From Bacteroidaceae bacterium (GTDB lineage Bacteria > Bacteroidota > Bacteroidia > Bacteroidales > Bacteroidaceae): a stretch of 64,000 bases of DNA. This document shows, piece by piece, positions 51,963 through 61,900 of the stretch. The notes under the pieces are model-generated. The model ran no database searches. It was not told the origin of the DNA and was given only the letters and a program-made list of their open reading frames with translations. The position numbers and the translations under genes are program-made. The DNA is taken from positions 1 through 64,000 of the forward strand of contig JAFZFN010000013.1 of NCBI GenBank assembly GCA_017555875.1. The letters are read 5' to 3'. Numbering within the stretch: the stretch's first letter is position 1; every line of letters begins with the position of its first letter.

Positions 51963-53186
51963 TTATCGCTTGCCTACGATCTCAGCAATCTTGACGATGG
52001 TCATCATAGCCTTCTTCATCGAGCCTACGGGTACGAACTCGTAGCGGCTGTGGAAGTTGACGCCACCTGCAAAGATGTTGGGGCAGGGGAGACCCTTGAA
52101 GGAGAGCTGAGCGCCGTCGGTGCCTCCACGGATGGGTTTTATCTTGGGCTCTACGCCAGCCTCGCGCATGGCTTGGCAGGCAATGTCGATGACATACATC
52201 ATGGGTTCTATCACCTCGCGCATGTTCTTGTATTGGTCGGCAAGTTCGATGGTGACGATGTCGTTGCCGTACTTCTCGTTCAATGTCTTTACGCAACGCT
52301 GAAGCAGTTCCTTGCGCTTAGCCATAATCTCAGCACTGTGGTCGCGAATGATGTAGGTGAGTGTGGTCTGCTCCACACCGCCCTTGATGCTCATGAGGTG
52401 GAAGAAGCCTTCGTAGCCGTCGGTGCACTCGGGTACCTCATTTTTGGGGAGCATGCTCATGAACTCTGCTGCCACGCGCATCGAGTTGAGCATTTTACCC
52501 TTGGCATAGCCGGGGTGTACATTGCGCCCGTTAATGGTGATGCGTGCCGATGAGGCATTGAAGTTTTCGTACTCGAGTTCGCCCACTTCGCCACCATCCA
52601 TGGTGTAGGCCCAGTCGCATCCGAAGAGGTCTACGTCGAACTTGTGTGCACCAAGGCCAATTTCTTCATCGGGGTTGAAGCCGATGCGTATCTTGCCATG
52701 CTCAATCTCAGGATGTGCCTGTAGGTAGGCGATGGCGGAGATGATCTCGGCTATGCCGGCCTTGTCGTCGGCTCCGAGCAGAGTGCGTCCGTCAGTCACG
52801 ATGAGATCATCGCCTACGTAGCGCAGCAGCTCGGGAAACTCGGTGGTGGAGAGCACTGTGCGGTCCTCGGCAGAGAGCACGATGTTGGTTCCGTTATAGT
52901 TCTCCACGATGCGGGGATTGACATCCTTTCCTGTCACGTCGGGGCTGGTGTCAACGTGGGCAATGAAGCCCACTGTGGGCACCGTGCGTGTGGTGTTGGC
53001 AGGTAGTGTTGCAAAGAGGTAGCCATGCTCGTCGAGGCTTATCTCCTCAAGTCCCATCTCCTCCAGTTCAGTGCGAAGCATCTTGACGAACTCCATCTGC
53101 CCCAGAGTGCTAGGTGTCACGTTGGCATCTTCTGCCGACTGGGTGTCGATGCGCACATAGCGCAAAAATCTATTGACTATATCCAT
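51963..53186 (-). CDS. pepT: Peptidase T (tripeptide aminopeptidase)
   Basis: The 407-residue M20B zinc enzyme removes N-terminal residues from tripeptides. Metal and catalytic sites are present: [13 protein letters not shown] (first His and Asp), [13 protein letters not shown] (bridging Asp), [15 protein letters not shown] (catalytic Glu pair) and, at the end, [13 protein letters not shown] (last His). The start [20 protein letters not shown] is standard for PepT. It lies 15 bp after a YihY-type gene in the same direction, so it is likely in one transcript. It supports peptide use. Confidence 0.95.
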   Translation of the reverse strand: MDIVNRFLRYVRIDTQSAEDANVTPSTLGQMEFVKMLRTELEEMGLEEISLDEHGYLFATLPANTTRTVPTVGFIAHVDTSPDVTGKDVNPRIVENYNGTNIVLSAEDRTVLSTTEFPELLRYVGDDLIVTDGRTLLGADDKAGIAEIISAIAYLQAHPEIEHGKIRIGFNPDEEIGLGAHKFDVDLFGCDWAYTMDGGEVGELEYENFNASSARITINGRNVHPGYAKGKMLNSMRVAAEFMSMLPKNEVPECTDGYEGFFHLMSIKGGVEQTTLTYIIRDHSAEIMAKRKELLQRCVKTLNEKYGNDIVTIELADQYKNMREVIEPMMYVIDIACQAMREAGVEPKIKPIRGGTDGAQLSFKGLPCPNIFAGGVNFHSRYEFVPVGSMKKAMMTIVKIAEIVGKR

Positions 53187-53201
53187 ATGTCGTTTGATGT
53201 G

Positions 53202-54518
53202 TTATAAATCTTTTAGCAATATCTCGTTGGTCTTGGCGTACATCTCCTGCTTATGTCCTATGAAGGCATCCCACTGGTTGCTGAACTCCTTGGTGTGGTC
53301 AATCTTGAAGTCCTCGCAGCCGTGGCTCTCGAGTGTGGAGAGCAGTCGGCCCACAGAGAGCTGGCTGATGGCTATGGCAGGGAGGTAATGCTCGGTGTCG
53401 CTCTTGGCATCGTTGCTGAAACCATGGATGAGACCCACGTTTTCCAACTCATCGAGCAGGCGTCCCATGAGTCGGATGGGTATCTCTCCTGCGTCAGACA
53501 GCTCGCTTGCCGTATAGGGTTTCTCGCCCTTCTCAAAACGCTTGCAGATGAGCGACATCACCACCACGCAAAGGAAGTCGTGGTAGCGGCGACTCACGTT
53601 GTCGGCCTCCTGTCCGAAGTTGTATAGCTCGATGTTTTGGCTCACATAGCTCATCTCCACTCCGAAGAGGATGATGCTCCACGAGATGTCTGCCCATAGC
53701 ATAAACATCGGTATGATGGCAAACGAACCGTAGATGGCGTTGTAGCTCGATACCGACATCTGTATCTCGATATATATATAAAGGAAAGCCTGGAAGACGA
53801 TACCGGTGATCATGCCTGGGATGAAGGCATTCTTGAACCTCACCTTCGTGTTGGGAATGAAGAGGAACAACCCCGTCATGATGATTCCAGAGAGTGCGTA
53901 AGGCGCTAGCTTGACGCAGATGTGTACGAATGAACTGATGAGGTAGTACTCGGCAATGCGCTGATAGATGGTGGTCATGAAGATGCTCACACCGGCATAC
54001 AAGATGATGATGATGGGGAATACGATGAACAATGCCATGTAGTCGGTGAGTTTGCGGAAGTAGGAGCGCTGCTTCTTGACATCCCAGATGGCGTTCATGT
54101 TGCTCTCTATGCTGTCGGCCAGATTGATGATAGCCCAGAGCAGCATTGCCACGCCGATACCGATGAACACGCCGCTCTTGGCATACTCGAGGTAGTTGTC
54201 GATGAAGTTCATCACTGTGTCTACAGTACCATTCTGCACCATGCCATCTCGCAAGAAATGCTCCATGAGGTTAGAGAACCCGAATCCCTTGGCGATGGCA
54301 AAGAGCAATGCCAAGATGGGGATGATGGAGAATAGGGTGGTGTAAGAGAGGGCAGCTGCACGTATCCACACGCGGTCTTTGATGAAGCACTTGACGGTTT
54401 GGATCGTAATCTTTAGCAGGTTGTAGCCGGTGTAGCGGCTGCGGCTAACATCGCGCTCTGTCACTCGCCAGAGTGAGCGAGTGAAGAAATGGACGAGTTG
54501 TCTGAACTTTTCTTTCAT
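53202..54518 (-). CDS. YihY/BrkB family membrane protein
   Basis: The protein is about 438 residues. The N-terminal ~300 are a UPF0761/YihY domain with six membrane helices: WIRAAALSYTTLFSIIPILA is the family hallmark, followed by FIGIGVAMLLWAIINLADSI, LFIVFPIIIILYAGVSIFM and FAIIPMFMLWADISWSIILF. The last ~120 residues (ASELSDAGEIPIRLMGRLLD and on) look like a winged-helix domain, a common addition in Bacteroidetes members. The old tie to RNase BN is wrong for this family; function unknown, perhaps transport. I chose MKEKFRQLVHFF at 54518; ATG at 54536 is an alternative. Upstream, rnpB ends 54 bp away on the same strand. Confidence 0.88.
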   Translation of the reverse strand: MKEKFRQLVHFFTRSLWRVTERDVSRSRYTGYNLLKITIQTVKCFIKDRVWIRAAALSYTTLFSIIPILALLFAIAKGFGFSNLMEHFLRDGMVQNGTVDTVMNFIDNYLEYAKSGVFIGIGVAMLLWAIINLADSIESNMNAIWDVKKQRSYFRKLTDYMALFIVFPIIIILYAGVSIFMTTIYQRIAEYYLISSFVHICVKLAPYALSGIIMTGLFLFIPNTKVRFKNAFIPGMITGIVFQAFLYIYIEIQMSVSSYNAIYGSFAIIPMFMLWADISWSIILFGVEMSYVSQNIELYNFGQEADNVSRRYHDFLCVVVMSLICKRFEKGEKPYTASELSDAGEIPIRLMGRLLDELENVGLIHGFSNDAKSDTEHYLPAIAISQLSVGRLLSTLESHGCEDFKIDHTKEFSNQWDAFIGHKQEMYAKTNEILLKDL

Positions 54519-54571
54519 GTCCTTTTTGTGTGTCATGCTCAACGCGGTGAAGCATCTTAAAAAAATAAAAA

Positions 54572-54944
54572 GAAAGCAGTTGGCCTGTAAGCCGGGTTCT
54601 GTACTCCAGGGAGAGCATCCCTGTAGCGTCTGTCATTTATCTGTGCCTACTGTTGCCAGCAGGCTATAGCGGTCTACCCTCCGGCTCGGGCGAGCAGCCC
54701 TCAAGCACCGGTATACATGACCTTGCAACTCCCGGAACGCACAGCTCAGGATGTCACCATCCCGACTGGTGGGCTCTTACCCCACCTTCTCACCCTTACC
54801 TCGCCTGAACGGGGCGGTTATTTTCTTCTACGTCGACCCTGCCGTCACCGACACCTTGCATATTAACAAGCGGGATGCTCTGTGTTGCCCGGACTTTCCT
54901 CATACCCCTCATGGGGGCAAGCGACAGACCGTCCAACTGCTTTC
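54572..54944 (-). ncRNA. rnpB: RNase P RNA
   Basis: The catalytic RNA of RNase P, which matures tRNA 5' ends. On the minus strand the 5' end GAAAGCAGTTGG (54944-54933) pairs with the 3' end CCAACTGCTTTC (54583-54572) as helix P1. The conserved GAGGAAAGTCCGGGC is at about 54903-54889, and the 3' ACAGAACCCGGCTTAC element, which binds tRNA CCA ends, at 54603-54588. The length of 373 nt is normal for the bacterial A type. A poly-T tract follows the 3' end. Confidence 0.95.
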
Positions 54945-55389
54945 GGATGACAAAGATAGTGCAAGCCGAATGGAAAAGCAAATTTTATTTGTTTTTCCTG
55001 AGGCGCAGCCTATCTTCAAGCTGCGTAGCAGATTAAAATTAGTGCAAAATGGGCAAAAAAGTTGTGAAGCAGATTAAAGTAGTGCGAATGGAAAAGCAAA
55101 TTTTATTTGTTTTTCCTGAGCCGCAGCCTAATTTCAAGCTGCGAAGCAGATTAAAGTAGTGCAAGCAAGAAAGCTGCGTAGCAGATTAAAATTAGTGCAA
55201 AATGGGCGAAAAAGCTGCGAAGCAGATTAAAGTTAGTGCGAGCGGAAAACAAAAAGATAAAGGTAATCCCCAGTTTTTGACATATCTTAGGTGTTGTCCG
55301 AAAAATATTGTACCTTTGCCCTATGTGTCGCATGAACGTGCACTTCAGTGACAGTAAGAACGGACAACTATACCTATTTTTATAATAAG
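54945..55389. other. Repeat-bearing spacer between rnpB and the GH89 gene
   Basis: No gene. It holds a ~117-bp repeat (next entry) and a TACCTTTG box at 55311-55318, 72 bp before the GH89 ATG, which probably starts that transcript. The rnpB promoter must lie within the repeat. Confidence 0.5.
54969..55255. repeat. Degenerate tandem repeats (~117-bp unit)
   Basis: GAATGGAAAAGCAAATTTTA begins at about 54969 and again at about 55085. Within and after the units the motif GCTGCG-(A/T)-AGCAGATTAAA-(A/G)-TTAGTGC recurs four to five times (55020, 55057, 55138, 55172, 55211). AAAAGCAAATTTTATTTGTTTTT is itself an inverted pattern. Probably formed by duplication of the rnpB promoter region. Confidence 0.75.
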
Positions 55390-58065
55390 ATGAAAAAGAC
55401 AGTCGCATCATTATTGATTTGTATGCTATGTGGAGTATCTGCCGCTTGGGCTGAGACGATCAATAATCCTCAGGCAGTGGTAGACCTCATGACTCGTATC
55501 GGTGGCAAGGGCGCTCCTGGCAAGTTCCTCTTTGTGCTCGACAATGAGCAAGACCCCCGACTCTGTACGGAGGAGGAGACCTTCGTTCTCGGTGCTGAAG
55601 GGGGCAAGGTGCTCATCAAGGGTAACACCCTCAGCGCCATCACCACGGGCATCGGATGGTATCTCAACCACCATGCCCACATCAACATCTCGTGGAATGC
55701 ACTCAATGAGACTACCGCCAAGGGAGGTGCATACGCCAAACTTAATAAGCTGCCTCTTCCTGCCGAGGAGGAGGTGCGCACCTCGGATGCCAAGTACCGC
55801 TACTTCCTCAACTACTGCACCTTCGGCTACTCGATGACTACGTGGACCTGGCGACGTTGGCAACAGGAGATAGACTGGATGGCGCTCCACGGCATCAACA
55901 TGCCCCTGCAGATCGTGGGTCTCGAAGAGGTGTGGCGCCTATTGCTCACCATGGAGACTCCCGATGGTCAGCGCAAATACAACTACACCGATGCCGAGGC
56001 CAAGGCCTTCGTGCCCGGACCCGCCTTCACCGCTTGGTGGGGTATGAACAACCTCGAGGGATGGGGAGGCACCGAGCCTGGTACCCTGAATGGAGCCACA
56101 TGGGACGGAGCTGGTGGTGTGCAGGACGATGCGTGGTATGCGCGTCAGTTGGCATTGGCAAAGCGTATCCTTGCTCGTCAGCGCGAGCTGGGCATACATC
56201 CCGTGCTTCCGGGCTTCTCAGGCATGGTACCCACAAACTTTACCGACAAGACGGGCGTGCCCACCGATGCCAATGGTGGTAGATGGGCAGGAGGGTTTCA
56301 GCGTCCACGCATCATTGACCCTACCGACCCGCGCTTTGCCGACATCGCAGCCGACTACTACGCTTGCCTCGAGGCAGTGATGGGCAAGAGCCCCTACTAC
56401 TCTATGGACCCCTTCCACGAGGGCGGTGCTATCAGCAGCGGGGCCTATGCCGAAGCCTATCGCGCCATCTATGATGCCATGGAGGCGGCCATGCCTGGCT
56501 CGCAGTGGGTCATCCAGCAGTGGCAGTGGAACAACAGTCAGCGCCTCTCCATCGGTGCAGTCCCTGAGGGACGTCTCATCGTGCTCGACCTCTTCTCCGA
56601 CGGCTCTCCCACCTTTGACCGTTACAATGGTTATGCTCCCCAAGAGGGTGTCTTCTGTGCTATCCCCAACTTTGGCGGTCGTTCAGGACTTATGGGACGC
56701 CTCAACAATGTCACCGACAACTACTTCCACTATAAAGCCAAGTACCCAAGCATCAAGGGCATAGGCACTGCCCCCGAGGCTATCGAGCAGACTCCCGTCA
56801 CCTATGACCTCATCTATCAGCTGCCCTGGATGGGCACGAAGCCCGACGTGAAGGCTTGGGTAGAGAGCTATGCCGTGGCACGCTATGGCAAGGACAATGC
56901 CGTGGTGAAGGAGGCGTGGGAGCTGCTGCGCCAGGGCGTGCTCAACTATGGCGCCGATGCCATACAAGGCCCTGTGGAGGATGTGTGGGCCGCGCGTCCC
57001 AACTTACACGCCTATCCAGCCAGCACCTGGGGCCGCACCCTCAATCATGCTGGTGGTACCTATACCCCCGTGCGTCGTCAGATGCTCATCGATGCCACCT
57101 ACAAGCTGCTCAGCCAACACAAGGCACTGAAGCTCAAGCGTGGATCCATCCATGAGAGCAACTACATGTACGACCTCGTCGAGTTTGGCGGAGGCGTGAT
57201 GGCCGACTATGCCTACGACCTCTTGCTCGGCATACGCGAGGCCAAGGCAATGAAGGATAGCGGTAAGCAGCCGGCCGACGGCTCGGGATTATCGGCTGGT
57301 GCCCTCTACGAGATTCGCCGCGACGCTTTCCTCGCACTGATTGCCGATGTGGACCGCTTCAAGGGTACCAACCTCAACTTCCGTCTCGGCAAGTGGACCG
57401 AAGAGGCTCGCGACGCAGCCGTAGAGATTGCCGGTGCCACCACGGCCACGGCCGACTGGTATGAGCTCAGCAACGCTCGCACCATCCTCACCACCTGGTC
57501 GTCGCCAGGCACCAACCTCAACGACTACTCCTACCGCTCATGGCAAGGACTCATGAAGGACTTCTACCTGCCTCGCTGGCAACACTTCTTCGACAACGAC
57601 TGCCGCCGCGACGACTATAGCTGCTTCGAGTGGAACTGGGCCCATGGCATGGAGCATCATCCCGCGCAGACCGCCATCAGCACCACGCGCCTCACCAAGA
57701 AGCAGACGGGCTATCGCTACAGCCGTGAGCCTGAGGGCAACACCGTGGACGAGGCACAGCAGCTGTTGGGCAAATATATCCTCCCCGTATCGACCTCGCA
57801 GGCTACCCACTATGCCTATCGTCACTTGATCAACGACCTCACCGCGCAGCTCTGCATCGTAGCCAAGGCAGGCAAGAGGGTCGACCTCACGCCCTACTTC
57901 GGCAACCTCACTGGCGCCATCGTGAGCGGCGACTGCATACGCAAGGTCGAGGATCTCAGTCACATCACGCTCCAGCGCCAGGCCAGTGAGGGCACACACA
58001 CCGTAGCGCTCTCCTTGCCCGATGGCACAGTGATCACCTTCTGCATCGCTATAGAGAAGCGATAG
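55390..58065 (+). CDS. Secreted GH89 alpha-N-acetylglucosaminidase
   Basis: This 891-residue enzyme should remove terminal alpha-linked GlcNAc, as on gastric gland mucin (alpha1,4) or heparan sulfate ends. It has a signal peptide (MKKTVASLLICMLCGVSAAW). The three GH89 parts follow: an N-terminal alpha/beta domain (ITTGIGWYLNHHAHINISWN), the TIM barrel (YCTFGYSMTTWTWRRWQQEI, DWMALHGINMPLQIVG) and a helical C-terminal part (TNLNDYSYRSWQGLMKDFY). Catalytic Glu residues are E344 in SMDPFHEGG and E463 in GTAPEAIEQTPV, as in human NAGLU (E316, E446). I chose the ATG at 55390; the frame opens at 55348. No binding module or T9SS tail, so probably periplasmic. A second GH89 gene follows 846 bp on. Confidence 0.95.
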   Translation: MKKTVASLLICMLCGVSAAWAETINNPQAVVDLMTRIGGKGAPGKFLFVLDNEQDPRLCTEEETFVLGAEGGKVLIKGNTLSAITTGIGWYLNHHAHINISWNALNETTAKGGAYAKLNKLPLPAEEEVRTSDAKYRYFLNYCTFGYSMTTWTWRRWQQEIDWMALHGINMPLQIVGLEEVWRLLLTMETPDGQRKYNYTDAEAKAFVPGPAFTAWWGMNNLEGWGGTEPGTLNGATWDGAGGVQDDAWYARQLALAKRILARQRELGIHPVLPGFSGMVPTNFTDKTGVPTDANGGRWAGGFQRPRIIDPTDPRFADIAADYYACLEAVMGKSPYYSMDPFHEGGAISSGAYAEAYRAIYDAMEAAMPGSQWVIQQWQWNNSQRLSIGAVPEGRLIVLDLFSDGSPTFDRYNGYAPQEGVFCAIPNFGGRSGLMGRLNNVTDNYFHYKAKYPSIKGIGTAPEAIEQTPVTYDLIYQLPWMGTKPDVKAWVESYAVARYGKDNAVVKEAWELLRQGVLNYGADAIQGPVEDVWAARPNLHAYPASTWGRTLNHAGGTYTPVRRQMLIDATYKLLSQHKALKLKRGSIHESNYMYDLVEFGGGVMADYAYDLLLGIREAKAMKDSGKQPADGSGLSAGALYEIRRDAFLALIADVDRFKGTNLNFRLGKWTEEARDAAVEIAGATTATADWYELSNARTILTTWSSPGTNLNDYSYRSWQGLMKDFYLPRWQHFFDNDCRRDDYSCFEWNWAHGMEHHPAQTAISTTRLTKKQTGYRYSREPEGNTVDEAQQLLGKYILPVSTSQATHYAYRHLINDLTAQLCIVAKAGKRVDLTPYFGNLTGAIVSGDCIRKVEDLSHITLQRQASEGTHTVALSLPDGTVITFCIAIEKR

Positions 58066-58122
58066 CTAGCTACTGTGTCAAACGTCACTAGTCACGGATG
58101 TGTATGAAATATGTAACATTTG

Positions 58123-58855
58123 TGTACAAATTTGTGTACAAATCTTTGACTTAAGTCTGCGAATATCAAGAGATTGCTCCGTTCAATGTGTACAATTGTT
58201 TTTCCTGCAAGATTCCTTTACTCTTTCTCATATCTAATTCCTAATTCCTATGTCCTTCGTGTGTCTTCTTCTTCCTATCCGTAATTGATGTTTCTGACAT
58301 TCTCCTTGTTCTATAGAAGTACAAGTTTTTCTGACTGCGAATAGAAATGTTTCTGTTCGCGAGTAGAAATGCTTCTGACCGCGGGTAGAAAAGTTTCTGA
58401 CCGCGAGTAGAAAAAGTCGTGTCCTGCTGCAAGTAGATGACTATCAGGCCATGGTTATCAGCTTTAGATAAAAGAAAAGAATAGGTGCGAAGAGAGCTGT
58501 ACTTGTCAAGTTTCAGCTGTAGAGTCCCCCAAGTATGTGTAAAGACTCCGTTCTGTGCACTTCGACGGAAAGTCTATTGCAGGAAATATGTAAAAAGATG
58601 CTCGAAAATAGAATGTACATATTTTGATGCTTAATTTTATGGTTTACTAACGGTTACGCCAAATAATTGTACACATTTTTGTACACTTTTTATACACTAT
58701 TCTTACATAATTGGGGGATTGTCTTGGCCGCTCCACCGATGCCGAGAACAGCTCCTAAGGTCTATCCCAATGTGTGTCATCAAAAAACGCCCCTATCATA
58801 GTGATTTGTAGAAAAATAATGCGTACCTTTGCGAACTAATAAGGACTATTGTACA
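58123..58855. promoter_or_regulatory. Cluster of six TGTACA palindromes
   Basis: TGTACA occurs at 58123, 58135, 58189, 58668, 58680 and 58850. Two pairs (58123/58135 and 58668/58680) are each exactly 12 bp apart, and the first pair sits in the tandem GTGTACAAATTT. Random occurrence of a 6-mer so often within 730 bp is unlikely. This may be an operator set for the second GH89 gene; no regulator is encoded nearby. Confidence 0.4.
58328..58415 (+). repeat. Four 22-bp tandem repeats
   Basis: Four units of exactly 22 bp start at 58328, 58350, 58372 and 58394. The core is TTTCTGACCGCGAGTAGAAA with a few variations per unit. Each unit is itself an imperfect palindrome (TTTCT...AGAAA). There are no spacers, so it is not a CRISPR array. 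Confidence 0.85.
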
Positions 58856-58911
58856 CAAACCTGTATCAAACCTGCGTGAAAACACATTATAAACCTACAA
58901 ATAAATCATTT

Positions 58912-61900
58912 ATGAAAAAGAAACTAACGATGCTTTTAGCCTCGCTCTTCCTCGTCTTGGGAACGGCGTGGGCGGATGCTCCTACCCCAGGACAGCGTTA
59001 CCGCCTAAGGAATGTGATGACGGGCTTGTATATGCAAGCTAACGGCTCAAGTAACTTGCAATTGCAAGAGCAGAAGTACAGTGTGCTGCAGTTCTTCAGT
59101 GTAGAAGAAGCAGGTGACGGCAAGTTCTATCTGAAGAGCGAGTCGGGTGCAAACCTGTATGTCAATGCAAGCGGTTGGGATGCTGTAGTTGGCAGCGGTG
59201 ATAGTAAAACCCCGTATACCATTGCTCTTGTTAGTGGAGAGACTGATGTGTACACCTTGGATCAGACAGTTGCTTCGTTTACCGGAAAAATCGGAGCCGA
59301 TGACAATACATCAGGCGCTTCATTGTACTGTAACAAGGGTGAGGGAAATAATGGTAAATGGCAATTCGAGGCTGTACCAAGTCCTGAAGTTTGCACTTTT
59401 GACCCTGCTAAGACCTACCGCATCAAGAGTGAGTATAGCGGTTTGTACATGCAGGTAATGAACTATAACACTTCGGGTGAAACAGAAGGTGCCTTTCAGT
59501 TGAAAGATAAGTCTGTTGTTGCAGAGGGGCAGAAATTTATGTTCGAAGCAGCTGGTGATGGAAAGTATTATCTGAAGACCGTAAAGGAAGGTACTACATA
59601 CTATGTAAACCAAGGCTCTTGGAACTTCCATGCAGGTGCCGAAGCTACTACTCCGTTTACTATTGCAGTCGTAGATGGGCATACAGCAGTATATAGTCTT
59701 CATCAGACAGCGGATGAATGGAATTCACAGATGCATGGCTATGCTGGTAATACCACAACATCTGCAACTGACGGAACAACAATCTATTGTAACGCCGCAT
59801 TTGAAGGTAACACCGTTTGGTCATTTGAAGAGGTTAAGACAGAAGAACTTGAACCCACTGACCTCTATGCACTGAAGAGTCCTACGGGAACATACTTCAG
59901 CTTTGTTGCGCCTACTGATGGTACATCGTCAGCTGCTTCTTTCCGAGATACTCCAACTTTCTTTTATAAGGAGGTGTCTGGCACTGGTTATACTTTTGAA
60001 GACTTGAGCACTCCCGGTAGATTCATAGGACTCAATGGAAACTTTAATGTAGGAACTTCAAGTGCTGTATGGAATATCTCTGCAGAAGATGCTGATGGTT
60101 ATGTGACCATAAGTAGAAATTCCGGTTCAGGAAATCTCGGTCATGACACAAATTGGAGTGTTGGTGGTGGTATTTTCACTGATGTAGGTGCCAATTGCAA
60201 CAAATGGCAGCTCATCCCCGCATATCCTGTTACCATTATATACAAGCAGAATGGTAGCGAGATTGACCGAGTGAAGGCTGGCGTATTCGTAGGTGGTGCT
60301 TATACAATCGATACCAAGGGGCAGACCGTCGTATCATGCGAGACTGATAAGGGAGAGGTGGTAGTGACCGATGGTGTCTACACAATCCCTGCAGTCAATG
60401 GAGCTACCACGGTGACCGTGACATTTGCTGAAGTTGATAAGTACATGGGTAGTAAACCTACAATTACCGATGATGAGATTAGTACTCTCAAAGATTATGG
60501 TCAATACTTGAATGCCTTGACTTTGGGTAGCACATCCCTGCTTTCTAATGGAACTCAACCCTCATCTGCAAGTGATATGCATGTGCAGATTTTAGGTAAG
60601 TCGGTAAATCTTTTCCAAGGAACAGAGTATACATTTACACTTACCTTCCCTAAAAACCAAAACAGTCAAGCACTTGTGGCAAGAGTTTGGATGGATAAAG
60701 ATGGAGATGGCACATATGAGTCTCTTCTTAGCACTACAGGTGTTGCAGAGAAGTATACTGACTTGACAACAGTAAAGTTCGCTGTTCCGTATGATGCCAC
60801 TCCTGGCATAACTCGTATTCGCCTTCGTTTGGATGGCGCTTGGGCTATCTCACAAACCGCAGATGGTGCTACAAAGCGAATGGTATATGACATAGAAGTT
60901 AATGTTGTAGAAGCTCCTAAAACGGATATTACTTACAATCTCATTTATAAGGGACAGAAGATTGCTACTGAAAATATTAGAGCCGTCATAGGAGCTAACT
61001 TCCCTGTTCCTACAACAGCATTTAAGATTGATACTCAATACCTCTCTTTCGCTCTTCCCGAGGGAACTATTGGGGAAAATCCAGCAACTTACGATGTTGA
61101 AGTGGCTATTATTGCAAAAGGATTCCCCATACCTACAACAATTGTCGATGGTGCGTTTGCTGAGGATACCCAGTGGTATCTCGCTACCTTGCGCAACGCG
61201 CGCGTTAAGTATAACGGTAGCACTGAGGTTGTAACCACAACCGATAAGGTATTTAGTGATGCACACCTCTTTGCTCTTACAGGTGACCCAGTAAATGGTT
61301 TCCAATTCTACAATAAGGCGCTTGGAACAAGTAAGGCTATTTATAGTAATAATCCTGTAAATTTGGATAATAATAATCCTACTCCTGTGGAGCTCACAGA
61401 GAATCCTGATGGTACATGGTCGGTGACAAGCAACTCGCATGGAGGTTTCTCTTTTGTAATTGAAAACAATAGCACAAACTATTATCTGCATGAGAAATTA
61501 ACTAAACTCTCATTCTGGCAAAGTTCAAGCGCAAAAACCGATGCTGGTTCATCACTAATCTTCAAAGAGGCATACGATTTCACATTCTTTATCACAGGAG
61601 TTCCTGAAGGTGAGGATGCAGGTGCTACCTTCAGTGGAAATAGTATTGTGAATGGTGCAAAAGTCGTTGAAACGGAATATGTAAGCAAAGACCTTTTCGA
61701 TGCGAATGATATTGAGGGCTATAGCTGGAGTATTACGGTTGATAAGAATGCTAAGACCATCACCCTCGCATATCAGCAGGCAGTGGTGGAGGAGAACCCC
61801 GAAGCCGTCGTTGCTCTTGTGAAGCGTATTGGTGGTGATAGTGCTGCTGATAAGTTTAAGTTTGTTCTCGATCCCTCTATCAACTCCAAGCAGGAGACCT

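Larger units (their letters stand above)
58066..58911. other. Regulatory spacer between the two GH89 genes
   Basis: 846 bp without a gene. It holds six TGTACA palindromes, a 22-bp tandem repeat (separate entries) and TACCTTTG at 58824-58831, 80 bp before the next ATG. The rest is plain AT-rich sequence. Confidence 0.5.

Noticed and set aside
54751..55077. 108-codon plus-strand ORF over rnpB
   Set aside because: It lies antisense to RNase P RNA and is forced open by its structure.
58328..58415. Short regular repeats as a CRISPR array
   Set aside because: The 22-bp units are directly adjacent with no spacers, and no cas gene is in the window.
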